A stretch of 64,000 nt of DNA from Microbacterium sp. LWH7-1.2 (GCF_038397755.1 NZ_CP151637.1:3224001-3288000); one strand, 5' to 3'; positions 38,041-47,245 are shown, numbered from the stretch's first letter. Translations and numbers: made by a program. The notes: generated from the letters alone by a model not told the origin.

Positions 38041-39553
38041 CCCGGAAGCGGGCGCGGAGGTCGGCCTTGCGGACCTTCCCGGAGGCCGTGCGGGGCAGGT
38101 CCTCGACGACGACGACGTTCTTGGGCAGCTTGTAGCGTGCGAGCAGGCCGTCGAGGTGGGCGCGAACGAACTCCGTGTCGACCTCGGCGCCCTCACGGAG
38201 CGTGACGACGGCCCAGGGGACCTCGCCCCAGCGCTCGTCGGGCACGCCGACCACCGCGACGCCCGAGATGCCCTCGATGTCGGCGATGAGATTCTCGACC
38301 TCGGCCGGGTAGATGTTCTCGCCGCCCGAGATGATCATGTCCTTGAGACGGTCGGCGATGTAGAGGTAGCCGTCGGCGTCGAGGTAGCCGAGGTCGCCGG
38401 AGCGGAACCAGCCGTCGTCAGTGAACGTCGCCGCGGTGGCCTCGGGCTGATCGTGGTAGCCGAGGAAGACGTTGGGTCCGGCCACCTCGATCTCGCCGAC
38501 GGTGCCGCGCGGCACCACCTCGCCGTGCTCGTCGGTGATCCGCACCTCGGTGAAGAAGTGCGGCAGCCCGACGCTGCCCTGCTTCTCGCGGGTCATCGCG
38601 GGTGAGAGCGACGTCGCACCGGGGGAGGTCTCGGTCATTCCGTAGCCCTGTGAGAACGACAGTCCGCGCTCCTCGTAGGCGTTGAGGATCCGCGTCGGCA
38701 CGGCCGATCCGCCGCATGTGAGCTTCTCCAGGGTCGAGAGATCGGTCGTCGCCCAGGCGGGATGGTCTGCCATCATCTGGTACGTCGTGGGAACGCCGCT
38801 CAGCATCGTGATCCTGCGCTCCTGGATGAGCGAGAGCGCGCGGCCCGGCTCGAAGCCCTTCTCGAGCACGAGGGTCGCTCCCTTGAGGAGCACCGGCAGC
38901 GCGCCCATGCCGAGTGAGGCGACGTGGAAGAGCGGCGAGATCATCAGCGACACGTCGGTCGAGACCACGTCGTAGTCGACGATGCAGTTGAGGGCGACCC
39001 ATGTGAGGTTGCCGTGGCTGAGCACCGCCCCCTTCGGCTTGCCGGTCGTTCCGGACGTGTAGATGATGGCGGCCGGGTCGTCGAGCGTGACATCGGCGAC
39101 GGTGTGCCCACCGGGTGCGTCCGCGACGAGCCGCGCCAGCCCGGGATGCTCGGGAAGGCCCTCGCCCGTTGCGATGACGTGGGCGATGCGGCCGGCCTCC
39201 ACGCCCGGCATCGCGCGCGGGAGGAACTCGGCATCGAGCACCACGGCGCGCGCGCCGGAGTCGACGAGCACGTGCTGCATCTCGGGCGCCGCGAGCCGGG
39301 TGTTCACCGGCACGAACACCGCTCCCAGCTGTGCGGCCCCGAACATCACCTGCAGGAACTGCGGGCTGTTCTCGCCGATGTAGGCGACGGCGTCGCCGTG
39401 GCGGATGCCGCGGTGCCACAGCACGGCGGCCACCCGGTCGGCGGCGTCCGCCAGCTCGCGGTACGTGAGCTCGCCGTCGCCGAAGACGACGGCCGTCTTG
39501 CCGGGGTCCTTCAGGCGCCGTTTGGCGAGCCAGAACCCGATTCCCCTGTGCAT
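38030..39553 (-). CDS. phdA: Hydroxycinnamate/phenylpropanoid-CoA ligase (AMP-forming)
   Basis: Acyl-adenylate-forming ligase of 507 aa that activates a carboxylic acid with ATP and CoA. The P-loop is YTSGTTGKPKGA, the A5 motif is GYGMTETSP, and the hinge and C-terminal region reads GWFRSGDLGYLDADGYLYIADRLKD with the catalytic Lys in PRTASGKVRK. It is last in a minus-strand operon with SDR, amidohydrolase, acyl-CoA dehydrogenase and MaoC genes, matching phd (Corynebacterium) and cou (Rhodococcus) clusters. Hence p-coumarate, ferulate, caffeate or hydroxyphenylpropionate are the likely substrates; medium-chain fatty acids remain possible. Confidence 0.85.
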   Translation of the reverse strand: MHRGIGFWLAKRRLKDPGKTAVVFGDGELTYRELADAADRVAAVLWHRGIRHGDAVAYIGENSPQFLQVMFGAAQLGAVFVPVNTRLAAPEMQHVLVDSGARAVVLDAEFLPRAMPGVEAGRIAHVIATGEGLPEHPGLARLVADAPGGHTVADVTLDDPAAIIYTSGTTGKPKGAVLSHGNLTWVALNCIVDYDVVSTDVSLMISPLFHVASLGMGALPVLLKGATLVLEKGFEPGRALSLIQERRITMLSGVPTTYQMMADHPAWATTDLSTLEKLTCGGSAVPTRILNAYEERGLSFSQGYGMTETSPGATSLSPAMTREKQGSVGLPHFFTEVRITDEHGEVVPRGTVGEIEVAGPNVFLGYHDQPEATAATFTDDGWFRSGDLGYLDADGYLYIADRLKDMIISGGENIYPAEVENLIADIEGISGVAVVGVPDERWGEVPWAVVTLREGAEVDTEFVRAHLDGLLARYKLPKNVVVVEDLPRTASGKVRKADLRARFRESG

Positions 39554-39605
39554 CGTTGCGGAGTCCTCTCCCTCGAGGAGGTGGTGTGTGCTCGGACCCG
39601 GTGGG

Positions 39606-40058
39606 TCAGGCGTAGAACCGGTACAGGCCGCGCGCGACCACGGCCGGCTTGCCGCCGCCCTCGATCTCGATGGTCTGGTCGACGGCGAACTGGTAGCCGC
39701 CGGCGATCTCGGTGACCTCGGCGATCACCGCGCCGCCGCGCACCCGGGCGCCGACCTTTACCGGCGACACGAAGCGCACCTTGTCGAGGCCGTAGTTGAC
39801 CCGCGTGGTCACTCCCGTGACGTCGAACAGCTCCGACCAGAACTTCACGGTCAGCGACAGAGACAGGAAGCCATGCGCGATCGCACCGCCGAACGGCCCC
39901 TCGGCCGCCCGCGCGGGGTCGACGTGGATCCACTGGTGGTCGTCGGTGGCGTCGGCGAAGAGGTTCACGCGCTCCTGTGTGACCTCGAGCCACTCGGTCC
40001 AGCCGAGGTCGGTGCCGGCGAGGCCTGCGACGTCGGCGTAGTCGACGGTGGTGGTCAT
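39606..40058 (-). CDS. phdE: MaoC-like enoyl-CoA hydratase
   Basis: A 150-aa single hotdog protein with the hydratase-2 motif around FADATDDHQWIHVDP and FGGAIAHGFLSLSL, supplying the catalytic Asp and His. It would hydrate the cinnamoyl-CoA double bond to the 3-hydroxyacyl-CoA. It sits between the acyl-CoA dehydrogenase and the CoA ligase. The position matches phdE of the phenylpropanoid cluster. Confidence 0.87.
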   Translation of the reverse strand: MTTTVDYADVAGLAGTDLGWTEWLEVTQERVNLFADATDDHQWIHVDPARAAEGPFGGAIAHGFLSLSLTVKFWSELFDVTGVTTRVNYGLDKVRFVSPVKVGARVRGGAVIAEVTEIAGGYQFAVDQTIEIEGGGKPAVVARGLYRFYA

Positions 40059-40108
40059 GGGTTCTCCTTCGATGGGTCGGCGCTTCGACGGGGCTCAGCG
40101 ACCAGCGG

Positions 40109-41299
40109 TCAAGTGAACGCGGACGCGCCCGTCAGGGCGCGGCCGACGATGAGGGCGTTGATCTCGTGCGTGCCCTCGTACGAGTACACGGCTTCGGCGT
40201 CGGTGAAGAACCGGGCGACGTCGTGCTCGAGCAGGATGCCGTTGCCGCCGAGCACCTCGCGGCCGAGCGCGACGGTCTCGCGCGCGAGGCGTGCGGTCTG
40301 CAGCTTGGCCAGGGCGGAGTTCTCGTCGGCGTACTCGCCCTGGTCCTGCCGGGCGGACAGCTGCACCACGAGCGCGAGGGAGGCGACGGTGTTGCCGAGC
40401 ATGCGCGCGAGCTTCTCCTGCACGAGCTGGAAGCCGCCGATGGGTCGCTCGAACTGGTGCCGCTCCCGCACGTAGCGCACGGCGGCGTCCAGCGCGCCGG
40501 CCTGCAGGCCGGCGGCGATCCAGGCCACATCGGACCGCATCGCCCGCAGGATCCGCGCCACGTCGCGCCAGCCGTTCACGTTCCGGAGGCGCTGCGCCTC
40601 GGTCACCCGCACGCCCTCGAGCGTGATCACCGCGTTCTGCATGGGACGAAGCGCGACCTTGCCGCCGATCGCCTCGAGTCGCACGCCGGTCGCGTCGGTG
40701 GGCACGAGGAACGCCTTGACCGCGTGGTCGTCCACGTCGCGGGCGAAGACGACGAGCACATCGGATGCCGCAGCCCCGCCGATCCACTTCTTGCGGCCGT
40801 CGATCACCCACGCGTCGCCCTCGCGGCGCGCGGTGGTGGCGAGACCTCCGGCGATGTCGGACCCGTGCTCGGGCTCGGTGAGCGCGAACACGCCCTTCAG
40901 CTCGAAGCTGCGCACGCGCGGGTCGAGCTCTGCCGCCTGCTCGGGCGACCCGCCGAGGGCGATCGCGGTGCGGAACAGCCCGGACTGCGCGTTGTAGAGC
41001 GTCGCCACCGACACGTCGGTGCGCGCCAGCACGTAGTTGCGGAACCCGGAGTACACGCTCGACGCCGCCTCCGCGGCATCCACCCCCGCCGGCTGCATGA
41101 GGTCGAGCGGGATGAGCGCCTCGAGGACCTCGGCCGGCATGGTCGCTGTCTCCCACGCCTCGGCGAGGAGGGGGCGGATGCTGCGCTCCAGCGTCTGCTG
41201 AAGACGCCCGAGCGCCGCTCGCGCGGCGGGGCTCAGATGCGCCTCCGCGATCGCGTACGGGTCGAACCCGAACGTCGCATCCGCCTCGAGGGTGGGCAT
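40109..41299 (-). CDS. phdD: Acyl-CoA dehydrogenase (glutaryl-CoA-dehydrogenase-like)
   Basis: FAD enzyme of 396 aa desaturating an acyl-CoA. It has the FAD-binding FALTEPEHGSD segment, WIGGAAASD, and the catalytic Glu near E375 in SYEGTHEINALIVGRALTG, the arrangement of glutaryl-CoA dehydrogenases. In this operon it would oxidise 3-phenylpropionyl-type CoA esters to cinnamoyl-CoA, widening the substrate range to dihydro-compounds. It starts one nucleotide after the amidohydrolase stop. Confidence 0.88.
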   Translation of the reverse strand: MPTLEADATFGFDPYAIAEAHLSPAARAALGRLQQTLERSIRPLLAEAWETATMPAEVLEALIPLDLMQPAGVDAAEAASSVYSGFRNYVLARTDVSVATLYNAQSGLFRTAIALGGSPEQAAELDPRVRSFELKGVFALTEPEHGSDIAGGLATTARREGDAWVIDGRKKWIGGAAASDVLVVFARDVDDHAVKAFLVPTDATGVRLEAIGGKVALRPMQNAVITLEGVRVTEAQRLRNVNGWRDVARILRAMRSDVAWIAAGLQAGALDAAVRYVRERHQFERPIGGFQLVQEKLARMLGNTVASLALVVQLSARQDQGEYADENSALAKLQTARLARETVALGREVLGGNGILLEHDVARFFTDAEAVYSYEGTHEINALIVGRALTGASAFT

Positions 41300-41300
41300 G

Positions 41301-42188
41301 TCAGCCGCCCAGTCCCAGCAGGCGCACCGCGTTGTCCTTCAGGATGCCGGGCATCGCCTCGGGCTTGAACGAGCCGACGGTCTCGGCATCGCGCATCCAG
41401 CGGTCGGGGGTGAGCAGCGGGAAGTCCGAGCCGAAGAGCACGCGGCGCGTGAGGTAGGAGTTCGCGGCGCGCACGAGAGATTCGGGGAAGTACTTCGGGC
41501 TCCAGCCCGAAAGGTCGATCCACGTGTTGTGCTTGTGGGTGGCGACCGAGAGCGCCTCGTCCTGCCAGGGCACCGACGGGTGGGCCATGATGATCTGCAG
41601 CTCGGGGAATCGGGCCGCGACGGGGTCGAGCAGCATGGGGTTCGACAGGCCCAGCAGCAGGCCGCGCCCGCCCGGCAGACCCGCGCCGATGCCGGTCTGC
41701 CCGGTGTGGAAGAGGGCGACGACGCCGGCGTCCTGCAGGGTCTCGTAGAGCGGTGCGTACGCCGGGTCGGAGGGGTCGAACCCCTGCACGGTCGGGTGGA
41801 ACTTGAAGCCGCGCACGCCGTGGTCCTCGATGAGGCGGCGTGCGTCATCGACAGCGGTCGCCTTGAGCGGGTCGACCGAGCCGAAGGGGATGAGCACGTC
41901 GTTGTTTCGTGCAGCGCCCTCGGCGATCTCGGCGCTCGAGAGCGGCGAGTGCCCGAAGTTCGTCTCGGCGTCGACCGTGAAGACCACGGCCGCCATCCGC
42001 CGCTCGCGGTAGTACGCGGCGACCGCGTCGAGGTCGGGGTGGGGTGCGTCGGTGGTGAAGTACTTCGCCGCAGCGTCGCGGAGGTCGTCGGGAAGCGACG
42101 AGTGTCCGTGGCGGTCGACCTCGATGTGCACGTGCACGTCGATCGCGGTGATCGCGTCGAGGTCGATCGCGGGTTCGTAGCGGGTCAC
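41301..42188 (-). CDS. phdC: Amidohydrolase-fold beta-ketoacyl-CoA hydrolase (CouO/PhdC-like)
   Basis: Metal-dependent TIM-barrel hydrolase of 295 aa (ACMSD-like branch): HxH at H19/H21 in IDVHVHIE, later His in ALFHTGQTG and IMAHPSVPW, and the metal Asp in LFGSDFPLL. In cou/phd pathways the matching enzyme hydrolytically cleaves 3-oxo-3-arylpropionyl-CoA to the benzoate and acetyl-CoA, replacing a thiolase. No thiolase is in this operon, supporting that role. GTG 42188 overlaps the SDR stop by 4 nt. An ACMSD-type decarboxylase is the alternative. Confidence 0.82.
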   Translation of the reverse strand: MTRYEPAIDLDAITAIDVHVHIEVDRHGHSSLPDDLRDAAAKYFTTDAPHPDLDAVAAYYRERRMAAVVFTVDAETNFGHSPLSSAEIAEGAARNNDVLIPFGSVDPLKATAVDDARRLIEDHGVRGFKFHPTVQGFDPSDPAYAPLYETLQDAGVVALFHTGQTGIGAGLPGGRGLLLGLSNPMLLDPVAARFPELQIIMAHPSVPWQDEALSVATHKHNTWIDLSGWSPKYFPESLVRAANSYLTRRVLFGSDFPLLTPDRWMRDAETVGSFKPEAMPGILKDNAVRLLGLGG

Positions 42189-43114
42189 GGGCGCTGCAGC
42201 TCTTCGGGGAGCGGCGGGAACTTCTCGCCGACGGACTGCAGGGGTCCCGCCGCCTCGGCGAAGCCGGACGCGAGGTCGTCGTACGACCAGCCGCCATCGC
42301 TGTAGGCGGTCGCGACGGCTTCGGGGTGCGACCACAGCTGCAGCCTGTCGCCGCCGATGCCGATGGCCTGACCGGTGACGGCGGCCGCAGCATCCGACGC
42401 GAGATACGCGATGAGCCCCGCGACGTCGTCCGATGTGCCGAACCCGAGGTCGTGGCGGAAGAACGCGGGCATCGGCTCGCCGGCGGCGTCGGCCTCGACG
42501 GCGGCGGCGAAATAGGGCACGGTGGCGGTCATGGCGGTCGCGGCGACCGGGATGACCGCGTTGGCGGTGATGCCGGCGCGCTTGAGCTCGAGCGCCCAGG
42601 TGCGCACCATGCCGACGATGCCGGCCTTCGCGGCGGCGTAGTTCGTCTGGCCGAAGTTGCCGCGCTGACCGGTGGGGGAGCCGATGCAGATGATGCGGCC
42701 GGGCACCTCGTTCTCGCGCATCCAGGTCGCCGCCTCGCGCACGCAGGTGAAGGTGCCGCGCAGGTGCACGTTGATGACGGTGTCGAAGTCGTCGTCGCTC
42801 ATCTTCCACAGCACCGTGTCGCGCAGCACGCCGGCGTTGGTGACGAGGATGTCGAGCCGTCCGAACGTATCGACCGCGGTGCGCACCAGCTGCCGCGCGG
42901 TCTCGGTGGGGCCGACCGGTGCGACCATTGCGACCGCGCGGCCGCCTTCGGCCTCGATCGTGGCGACGGCGTCGGCGGCGGTGGGCTCGTCGACGTCGTT
43001 GATCACGACGGCGGCGCCCTGGCGGGCGAGCTCCTGGGCGTAGGCGAGGCCGAGGCCGCGGCCCGAGCCGGTGACGATGGCGACCTTGCCGTCGAGCGGT
43101 GCGTCGTGAGGCAT
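42185..43114 (-). CDS. phdB: SDR-family 3-hydroxyacyl-CoA dehydrogenase
   Basis: NAD(P)-dependent short-chain dehydrogenase of 309 aa: TGSGRGLG cofactor loop at 15-22, NAG at 93-95, catalytic S146, Y159 and K163. It is longer than a minimal SDR and resembles the hydroxyacyl-CoA dehydrogenase part of peroxisomal multifunctional enzyme. Expected role is oxidation of the 3-hydroxy-3-arylpropionyl-CoA. First gene of the phdBCDE-A-like operon, divergent from a MarR regulator. Confidence 0.87.
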   Translation of the reverse strand: MPHDAPLDGKVAIVTGSGRGLGLAYAQELARQGAAVVINDVDEPTAADAVATIEAEGGRAVAMVAPVGPTETARQLVRTAVDTFGRLDILVTNAGVLRDTVLWKMSDDDFDTVINVHLRGTFTCVREAATWMRENEVPGRIICIGSPTGQRGNFGQTNYAAAKAGIVGMVRTWALELKRAGITANAVIPVAATAMTATVPYFAAAVEADAAGEPMPAFFRHDLGFGTSDDVAGLIAYLASDAAAAVTGQAIGIGGDRLQLWSHPEAVATAYSDGGWSYDDLASGFAEAAGPLQSVGEKFPPLPEELQRP

Positions 43115-43186
43115 GGGTGAGACTCCTTCGTTCCGAGGCCGGCGGCTCGCCGCAACCGTGCCCGAGCACCATTGAAGTCCGGATCG

Positions 43187-43199
43187 TTGAAAAAGTCAA
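43187..43199. promoter_or_regulatory. TTGA-N5-TCAA dyad between phd-like operon and MarR gene
   Basis: TTGAAAAAGTCAA lies in the 124-bp divergent gap, with another TTGA half-site upstream at about 43172. It is a candidate site for the adjacent MarR-type regulator, which in cou/phd systems is released by hydroxycinnamoyl-CoA. Confidence 0.4.
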
Positions 43200-43238
43200 T
43201 CATTCAGATCGTCATGGAATTGAGCTAGCATCGTGGCC

Positions 43239-43703
43239 ATGCCGAAAGCCGCAGACGTCGCCGCCTCGCGAGGCCTCCGCGCGTCGGCGCTCACGGACGA
43301 CCTGAGCTTTCTGCTGGCGCGCGCCAACGCCATCGCGCTGGCCGCGGGCAACGCGGCGCTGTCCGAGCACGGGCTCAAGGCGCGGTCGTACTCGGTGCTG
43401 GTGCTGACCTCGGGCGATGCCCGGCCCTCGCAGCGCGAGCTCGCCGAGTTCCTCCGGCTCGACCCGAGCCAGGTGGTGAGCCTCGTCGACGACCTGCAGG
43501 CCCGCAGGCTCGTTGAGCGTCAGCCCGATCCGGCCGACCGGCGCGCGAACGTCGTCGTGGCGACAGAAGCCGGACGGGCACTGGTCGTGGCCGCCGGCGA
43601 GGCCGCGCGCGCCGCGGAGGAGCGCGTCCACGGCGACCTGTCGGAGTCCGAGCGGGCGACCCTGGCCACCCTGCTGCGAACGCTCGCCTTCCCGTCCGAC
43701 TGA
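43239..43703 (+). CDS. phdR: MarR-family regulator (PhdR/CouR-like)
   Basis: A 154-aa MarR protein: winged helix with PSQRELAEFLRLDPSQVVSLVDDLQARRLVERQPDPADRRAN, including the DxR wing motif. ATG 43239 is leaderless-like (TAGCAT 7 nt upstream); a GTG two codons earlier is in frame. It is divergent from the CoA-dependent phenylpropanoid operon, exactly as phdR and couR are, and probably represses it until a cinnamoyl-CoA thioester binds. Confidence 0.88.
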   Translation: MPKAADVAASRGLRASALTDDLSFLLARANAIALAAGNAALSEHGLKARSYSVLVLTSGDARPSQRELAEFLRLDPSQVVSLVDDLQARRLVERQPDPADRRANVVVATEAGRALVVAAGEAARAAEERVHGDLSESERATLATLLRTLAFPSD

Positions 43704-43731
43704 CGCCGCGGCGCGGCATCCGTCCCCGTCG

Positions 43732-44964
43732 TCATCGACGTTCGAGGACGTAGCGGTCGCGGCCGGCGAACACGCCGACCAGTGTCAGGGCCACGAGGAC
43801 GGCGAGCACCAGGGCGAGCGACGCCGCCCAGCCGCCGGTGAGGCTGTGCAGACCGCCGAAGGCGATCGGTCCCAGCGCCGCGATGACGTAGCCGACCGAC
43901 TGCGACATTCCCGACAACGCCGCGGACGTGTCATGGTCGCGAGCGCGCTGGGCCATGAGTGTGAGCGACATGGCGAGGGTCGCCCCGCCGGTGAGCCCGA
44001 TGAGCGACCCCCATGCCAGGACGCCATCGGGCGCGATCATGAGGCCCACGACGCCGACGATCGCGAGCGAGGGGATGAGCGCAGGCGCCCACCGTTCGAG
44101 CCCGCCTCGCAGCGCGAGCGGCAGCAGCAGGCAGCCGGCGAGCGAGAACAGCTGGTACACCATGACGTCGATGCCGGCGACGACCTCCGAGCGCCCGATC
44201 GACATCGACAGCGGGGCGAGCCAGGTCACGAACATGTAGAACATCGATGCCTGCAGCCCCATGTAGGCGGCGACCAGCCACGCGATCGGGTCGCGCCAGA
44301 TGCCGGTGCGTCCGCGCGGCGCCTTCGACCGGTCGTGCGCACGGGCGACCCCGCGGTGCGCCCACCACCAGGCGACGATCGCGAACGGCAGGAGCGCGGC
44401 GCCGGTGACGAGCAGCGCGAAGCGCCAGCCGGCCGGATCGCCGCCGAGCTCGATGTGCGAGATCGGCACGACCACGCCCGATGAGACCGCGCCGAGACCG
44501 GCGAGCAGCGCCGTGTACGCCGCTGTCACGGCGGGCACGTGGCCGGAGAACTCACGCTTGACCACGGCGGGCATGAGCACGTTGATGATGGCGATCCCGA
44601 TGCCGATGACCGCCGTGCCGATCCAGAGGCTCGCCACCGGGCCCGGGATCGAGCGCACGAGCGTGCCGACCAGCAGCACCAGCAGCGACCACAGCAGCAC
44701 TCGCGGCTGCCCGAACCGGCGGCTGAGGTCGTGCGCGAGCGGCGAGAAGAGCGCCCATGCGACGAGCGGCACCGCCGCGAGCAGACCCAGCGCCGAGACC
44801 GACATGCCGGTGTCGGCGCCGATCTGGTCGAGGAGGGGCCCGAGTCCCGTGATCGCCGGCCGCATGTTCATCGCGACCAGGCACACGGCCGCGAGCAGCA
44901 TCAGGGCCGACGCCGTGCGCGACGGCTCGGCTCGCGCGGTCCGCGACGATGAGGCCATAGGCAT
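43732..44964 (-). CDS. MFS transporter, CynX/NimT family
   Basis: A 410-aa secondary transporter with 12 predicted segments, of the cyanate/nitroimidazole (CynX/NimT) subfamily: NMRPAITGLGPLLDQI at TM1-2 and GGATLAMSLTLMAQRARDHDTSAALSGMSQSVGYVIAALGP in the second half. The start is ATG 44964 or 44958; a TATAGT lies just upstream. It stands between the phdR-like gene and pobA. Uptake of a hydroxycinnamate or 4-hydroxybenzoate is plausible from context only. Confidence 0.86.
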   Translation of the reverse strand: MPMASSSRTARAEPSRTASALMLLAAVCLVAMNMRPAITGLGPLLDQIGADTGMSVSALGLLAAVPLVAWALFSPLAHDLSRRFGQPRVLLWSLLVLLVGTLVRSIPGPVASLWIGTAVIGIGIAIINVLMPAVVKREFSGHVPAVTAAYTALLAGLGAVSSGVVVPISHIELGGDPAGWRFALLVTGAALLPFAIVAWWWAHRGVARAHDRSKAPRGRTGIWRDPIAWLVAAYMGLQASMFYMFVTWLAPLSMSIGRSEVVAGIDVMVYQLFSLAGCLLLPLALRGGLERWAPALIPSLAIVGVVGLMIAPDGVLAWGSLIGLTGGATLAMSLTLMAQRARDHDTSAALSGMSQSVGYVIAALGPIAFGGLHSLTGGWAASLALVLAVLVALTLVGVFAGRDRYVLERR

Positions 44965-45032
44965 CGGACTATAGCCGAGGCCCAGGCCGCGGCATCCGCC
45001 CACTCCCGTTGAGCGGCAATGCCCGGTCGTCG

Positions 45033-45104
45033 GGGTTCGGGGCGCGGCGTGTGCGTTCGGGGCGCGCGGCGTGCGCCCCGTCTGCACGCACTGCGCCCCG
45101 AACG
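45033..45104. repeat. 20-bp-period mirror repeat, copy 2
   Basis: GTTCGGGGCG occurs at 45035 and 45055, with inverted GCGCCCCG units near 45073 and 45093; spacing is again 20 bp. It lies just past the pobA stop, between pobA and the MFS gene on the same strand, so it may serve as the pobA terminator. Confidence 0.7.
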
Positions 45105-45123
45105 GACCTCACGCACCGCCGCG

Positions 45124-46308
45124 TCAGGCGAGGCCCTCGAGGGGCCAGCCGGTGTACGCCTCCGCGAGGTATCGTCGGCCGGCTTCGGACTCGACGACCG
45201 ACCGCAGCTCGCCGAGCTGGCGGAGGCGATCGAAGTCCGACGCGTCGGGCGCGACGTGGAGCATGCTGGTCATCCACCACGAGAAGTGCTGGGCCTTCCA
45301 GATGCGGTGCAGCGCCTTCTCGGGGAAGGCCTCGATGAGCCGGTCGTCGTTCTCGAGCAGCAGGGCGCGCAGCGCCCGCTCGAGCACGAGCACGTCGGCG
45401 ACGGCGAGGTTCATGCCCTTCGCGCCGGTCGGGGGCACGGTGTGCGCGGCGTCGCCGATGAGCGCGACACGGCCGTGCAGCAGCTCGTGGGCGACGAAGC
45501 TGCGGAAGCGCAGCACGTCGCGCTGGAAGATCCGGCCCTCCTTGAGGGTTGTGCCGGGCACCCGCTTCTGCAGCTCCTCCCACAGCTGCTCCTCGCTGAG
45601 GGCGTTCGGGTCGGCGTCGGGGTCGCACTGGAAGTACATGCGCTGCACCGTCGCGCTGCGCTGGCTGATGAGCGCGAACCCGTCGGGGGAGTTGCTGTAG
45701 ATGAGCTCGTCGGCGCTCGGGGGCGCCTCGCACAGGATGCCGAACCACGCGAACGGGTACTCGCGGAAGTAGCCGCCGGTGGACGACCCGGTCACCGCCT
45801 CGCGTGCGACGCTGCGCGATCCGTCGGCGCCGACGACGAACTCGGCCTCGATCTCGAGCGGGGCGCCGTCGGCGTCGGTCGCGATCACGCGAGGGAGGTC
45901 GGATGCCGCGTCCTCGACGCGCAGGGCAGTCACGCCGAAGCGGAGATCCTGGCCCTTGTCGAGGCGCACGGCGATGAGGTCCTTGAGGGCCTCGTGCTGC
46001 GGGTAGAGCCACACGCCGCGGCCGACGAGATCGGCGAAGTCGATGCGGTGCCCGTGGCCGGCGAACCGCAGCTCGATGCCGTCATGGCGATTGCCGACCG
46101 TGCGCACGCGGCTCGAGGCCCCGGACGAGTCGAGCACCTCGACGGTGCCCTGCTCGAGGATTCCGGCGCGGATCGTGGTCTCGATCTCCTCGCGCGAGCG
46201 CTGGTCGATGACGACCGACTCGATGCCGGCGATCCCCAGGAGGTGCGACAGCAGCAGACCGGCCGGGCCGGCGCCGATGATGGCGACGCGGGTGCGGATC
46301 GTGGACAT
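45124..46308 (-). CDS. pobA: 4-Hydroxybenzoate 3-monooxygenase
   Basis: FAD monooxygenase of 394 aa converting 4-hydroxybenzoate, O2 and NAD(P)H to protocatechuate. The dinucleotide motif GAGPAG is at 12-17, the DG motif in VVGADGSRS, and GD in ALIGDAAHTVPPTGAKGMNLA. The substrate-site stretch ALISQRSATVQRMYFQ matches PobA. AAGGAG precedes ATG 46308. An IclR gene lies upstream on the same strand, with a GATTCCC-N7-GGGA dyad in between. Its product feeds the pca operons immediately to the right. Confidence 0.95.
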   Translation of the reverse strand: MSTIRTRVAIIGAGPAGLLLSHLLGIAGIESVVIDQRSREEIETTIRAGILEQGTVEVLDSSGASSRVRTVGNRHDGIELRFAGHGHRIDFADLVGRGVWLYPQHEALKDLIAVRLDKGQDLRFGVTALRVEDAASDLPRVIATDADGAPLEIEAEFVVGADGSRSVAREAVTGSSTGGYFREYPFAWFGILCEAPPSADELIYSNSPDGFALISQRSATVQRMYFQCDPDADPNALSEEQLWEELQKRVPGTTLKEGRIFQRDVLRFRSFVAHELLHGRVALIGDAAHTVPPTGAKGMNLAVADVLVLERALRALLLENDDRLIEAFPEKALHRIWKAQHFSWWMTSMLHVAPDASDFDRLRQLGELRSVVESEAGRRYLAEAYTGWPLEGLA

Positions 46309-46380
46309 GGACGTCTCCTTCGACGTTCGGGAACGGATGCCTCGGCCCAGTGTCCCCCCGGCCATGCCGCCGTGGTGATG

Positions 46381-46401
46381 GATTCCCGTTCATCGGGACA
46401 G
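46381..46401. promoter_or_regulatory. GATTCCC-N7-GGGA operator of pobA
   Basis: GATTCCC and GGGACAG are separated by 7 bp, about 75 bp before pobA. The left arm is identical to that of the pcaH operator at 48168. It is a likely binding site of an adjacent IclR-type PobR/PcaR protein. Confidence 0.55.
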
Positions 46402-46444
46402 CCTCGGCGTCCTCGATTGAGGATCGGGGAAGCGGTGGGAGAGA

Positions 46445-47197
46445 TCAGCGGCGGTCGGCGCGAAGTGCGGACTCGATGCCCGCCGCGGCGTCGCGCAGGG
46501 CCTCGATCGCGGCTGCCGGATCGGTCTCGCGCGGGAGCACGACCGACAGCGCGGCGACGACCTCGCCCGCGTCGCGGATCGGCACCGCCACGCCGGTCGA
46601 CACGGCCTCGATGGAGCCGGGCGCCACGACCACGCCGGCGCGGCGCACGTCGGCGATGAGGCGGCGCAGGCGCGCGGCATCCGTCACCGTCTCGGGGGCG
46701 AGGGCGCGCAGCGGACCGGCGAGCACCCGCTCGCGCAGGGTGGATGGGGCATGCGCGAGCAGGACGAGGCCCGACGACGAGGCATGCAGCGGCAGGCGGC
46801 CGGCGATGCGGGTGATGTTGGCGCCGGCGTCGGGGTGGGAGAGGCGCTCCAGGAAGAGGGCCTCGTCCTGCTCGAGCACGGCGAGCTGCGTGTGCTCCCG
46901 GATGCGCGCCTGCACCCGCTCCATGTGGGGGAGCGCGGCCTGGCGGAGGCGCAGCGCCGTCGAGCCCCGCAGGGCCAGCTCCCACAGCCGCATGCCGAGG
47001 TGCACGCGGCGGTCCTCGTCGCGTTCGAGCAGGCCCGCGTCGACGAGCTCGTCGACGATGCGGTGCGCGGTCGACGACGGCAGCCCCGCACGACGGCCGA
47101 TCTCGGCGGCAGACTGCATCGAGCGCTCCGCGGTGAAGGTCTCGAGCACGCGCACGATGCGGTCGGTCATCGAGTCGCCGGAGGGCGAGTTGGCCAT
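46445..47197 (-). CDS. IclR-family regulator of pobA (PobR-like)
   Basis: A 250-aa IclR protein: winged helix at about 11-72 (AEIGRRAGLPSSTAHRIVDELVDAGLLER), then an effector domain with GVAVPIRDAGEVVAALSVVLP. It lies directly upstream of pobA on the same strand, so activation or repression of pobA by 4-hydroxybenzoate is likely. It is divergent from another IclR gene (48-bp gap). ATG 47197, with ATG 47170 as an alternative. Confidence 0.88.
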   Translation of the reverse strand: MANSPSGDSMTDRIVRVLETFTAERSMQSAAEIGRRAGLPSSTAHRIVDELVDAGLLERDEDRRVHLGMRLWELALRGSTALRLRQAALPHMERVQARIREHTQLAVLEQDEALFLERLSHPDAGANITRIAGRLPLHASSSGLVLLAHAPSTLRERVLAGPLRALAPETVTDAARLRRLIADVRRAGVVVAPGSIEAVSTGVAVPIRDAGEVVAALSVVLPRETDPAAAIEALRDAAAGIESALRADRR

Positions 47198-47245
47198 GCG
47201 CCCACTCTGCCATCCGGGCCGGGTAACGTCGCTCGGGGAGGATCC

